Shown here: piece by piece, positions 18,632 through 18,643 of the stretch
How positions within the stretch are numbered: position 1 is the first letter of the stretch
Layout of the letters: every line of letters starts with the position of its first letter
Notes under the pieces: generated by a model
The model's database searches: none
What the model was told of the DNA's origin: nothing
The model's input: only the letters and a program-made list of their open reading frames with translations
Assembly: GCA_022836615.1 (NCBI GenBank)
Contig: MU405490.1
Coordinates: 1-18,643, forward strand
Reading direction: 5' to 3'
DNA from: Annulohypoxylon bovei var. microspora
Taxonomy: Eukaryota; Ascomycota; Sordariomycetes; Xylariales; Hypoxylaceae
DNA: 18,643 nucleotides
Translations under genes and position numbers: made by a program

Positions 18632-18643
18632 TGTTACGGAACG
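18632..18643 (+). other. Possible start of an LTR at the window edge
   Basis: The final bases TGTTACGGAACG share their first eight bases with the start of the solo LTR at 7707 (TGTTACGG). They lie in AT-rich DNA, as if another LTR element began here. The window ends too soon to tell. Confidence 0.25.

Larger units (their letters stand above)
17459..18643. other. Xylanase upstream region and window end, no gene seen
   Basis: It should contain the xylanase promoter at its left end, since the gene reads leftward. Open frames at 17551-17757 and 17947-18147 (minus) have no domain. It holds a GC hairpin (17702-17730), a GGGTAGGTGGGTAGGTACATAC cluster (about 17886-17908), an ACTAGGTAGGTAGGTA cluster (about 18409-18424) and, from about 18540 on, increasingly AT-rich sequence. 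Confidence 0.55.

Overview
The window is genomic DNA of a filamentous ascomycete (Pezizomycotina, most likely a Sordariomycete). Four things point there: an AT-rich block scarred by repeat-induced point mutation (RIP), short GT..AG introns of 54-91 nt (one uncertain at 42 nt) mostly with CTAAC/CTGAC-like branch sites, dispersed TACCTAGGTA/TAGGTAGGTA motifs between genes, and fungal versions of dynactin p25, an Rtc5-like TLDc protein and a secreted GH10 xylanase.

Layout. Positions 1-1570 are extremely AT-rich, RIP-eroded DNA of unknown origin with small repeats. Positions 1571-7437 are a full-length Ty1/copia LTR retrotransposon read on the minus strand. It has two LTRs of about 205 bp, and integrase, reverse transcriptase and RNase H are recognisable despite many RIP stop codons. 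Homology to an aldo-keto reductase (aryl-alcohol dehydrogenase / norsolorinic-acid-reductase-like) begins right at the edge of the element and runs to 8653. This dead gene carries RIP damage in its first part, an apparent frameshift, an apparent internal deletion and a second insertion: a 313-bp solo LTR (7707-8019) with a perfect 5-bp target duplication. Base composition returns to normal at about 7.6-7.7 kb.

The right-hand 11 kb is ordinary euchromatin with three intact genes: dynactin p25 (9505-10250, +, three exons), an Rtc5-like TLDc protein (13860-15664, +, four exons, splice model partly uncertain) and a GH10 endo-xylanase (17458-16044, -, three exons). The last two converge tail to tail. 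They are functionally unrelated: intracellular transport, vacuolar proton-pump or stress biology, and secreted plant cell wall degradation.

The 3.6-kb gap between p25 and the TLDc gene has no convincing gene. It contains a candidate 1.2-kb non-autonomous DNA transposon (11550-12771, TAA flanks) with a seven-copy 20-bp minisatellite and a terminal hairpin. I found no tRNA, rRNA or CRISPR array. I do not see a clearly new system. The strongest observations are the doubly disrupted reductase gene with RIP spreading into it, the transition-only divergence of the two copia LTRs, the in-frame stop-free xylanase intron, and the candidate DNA element.
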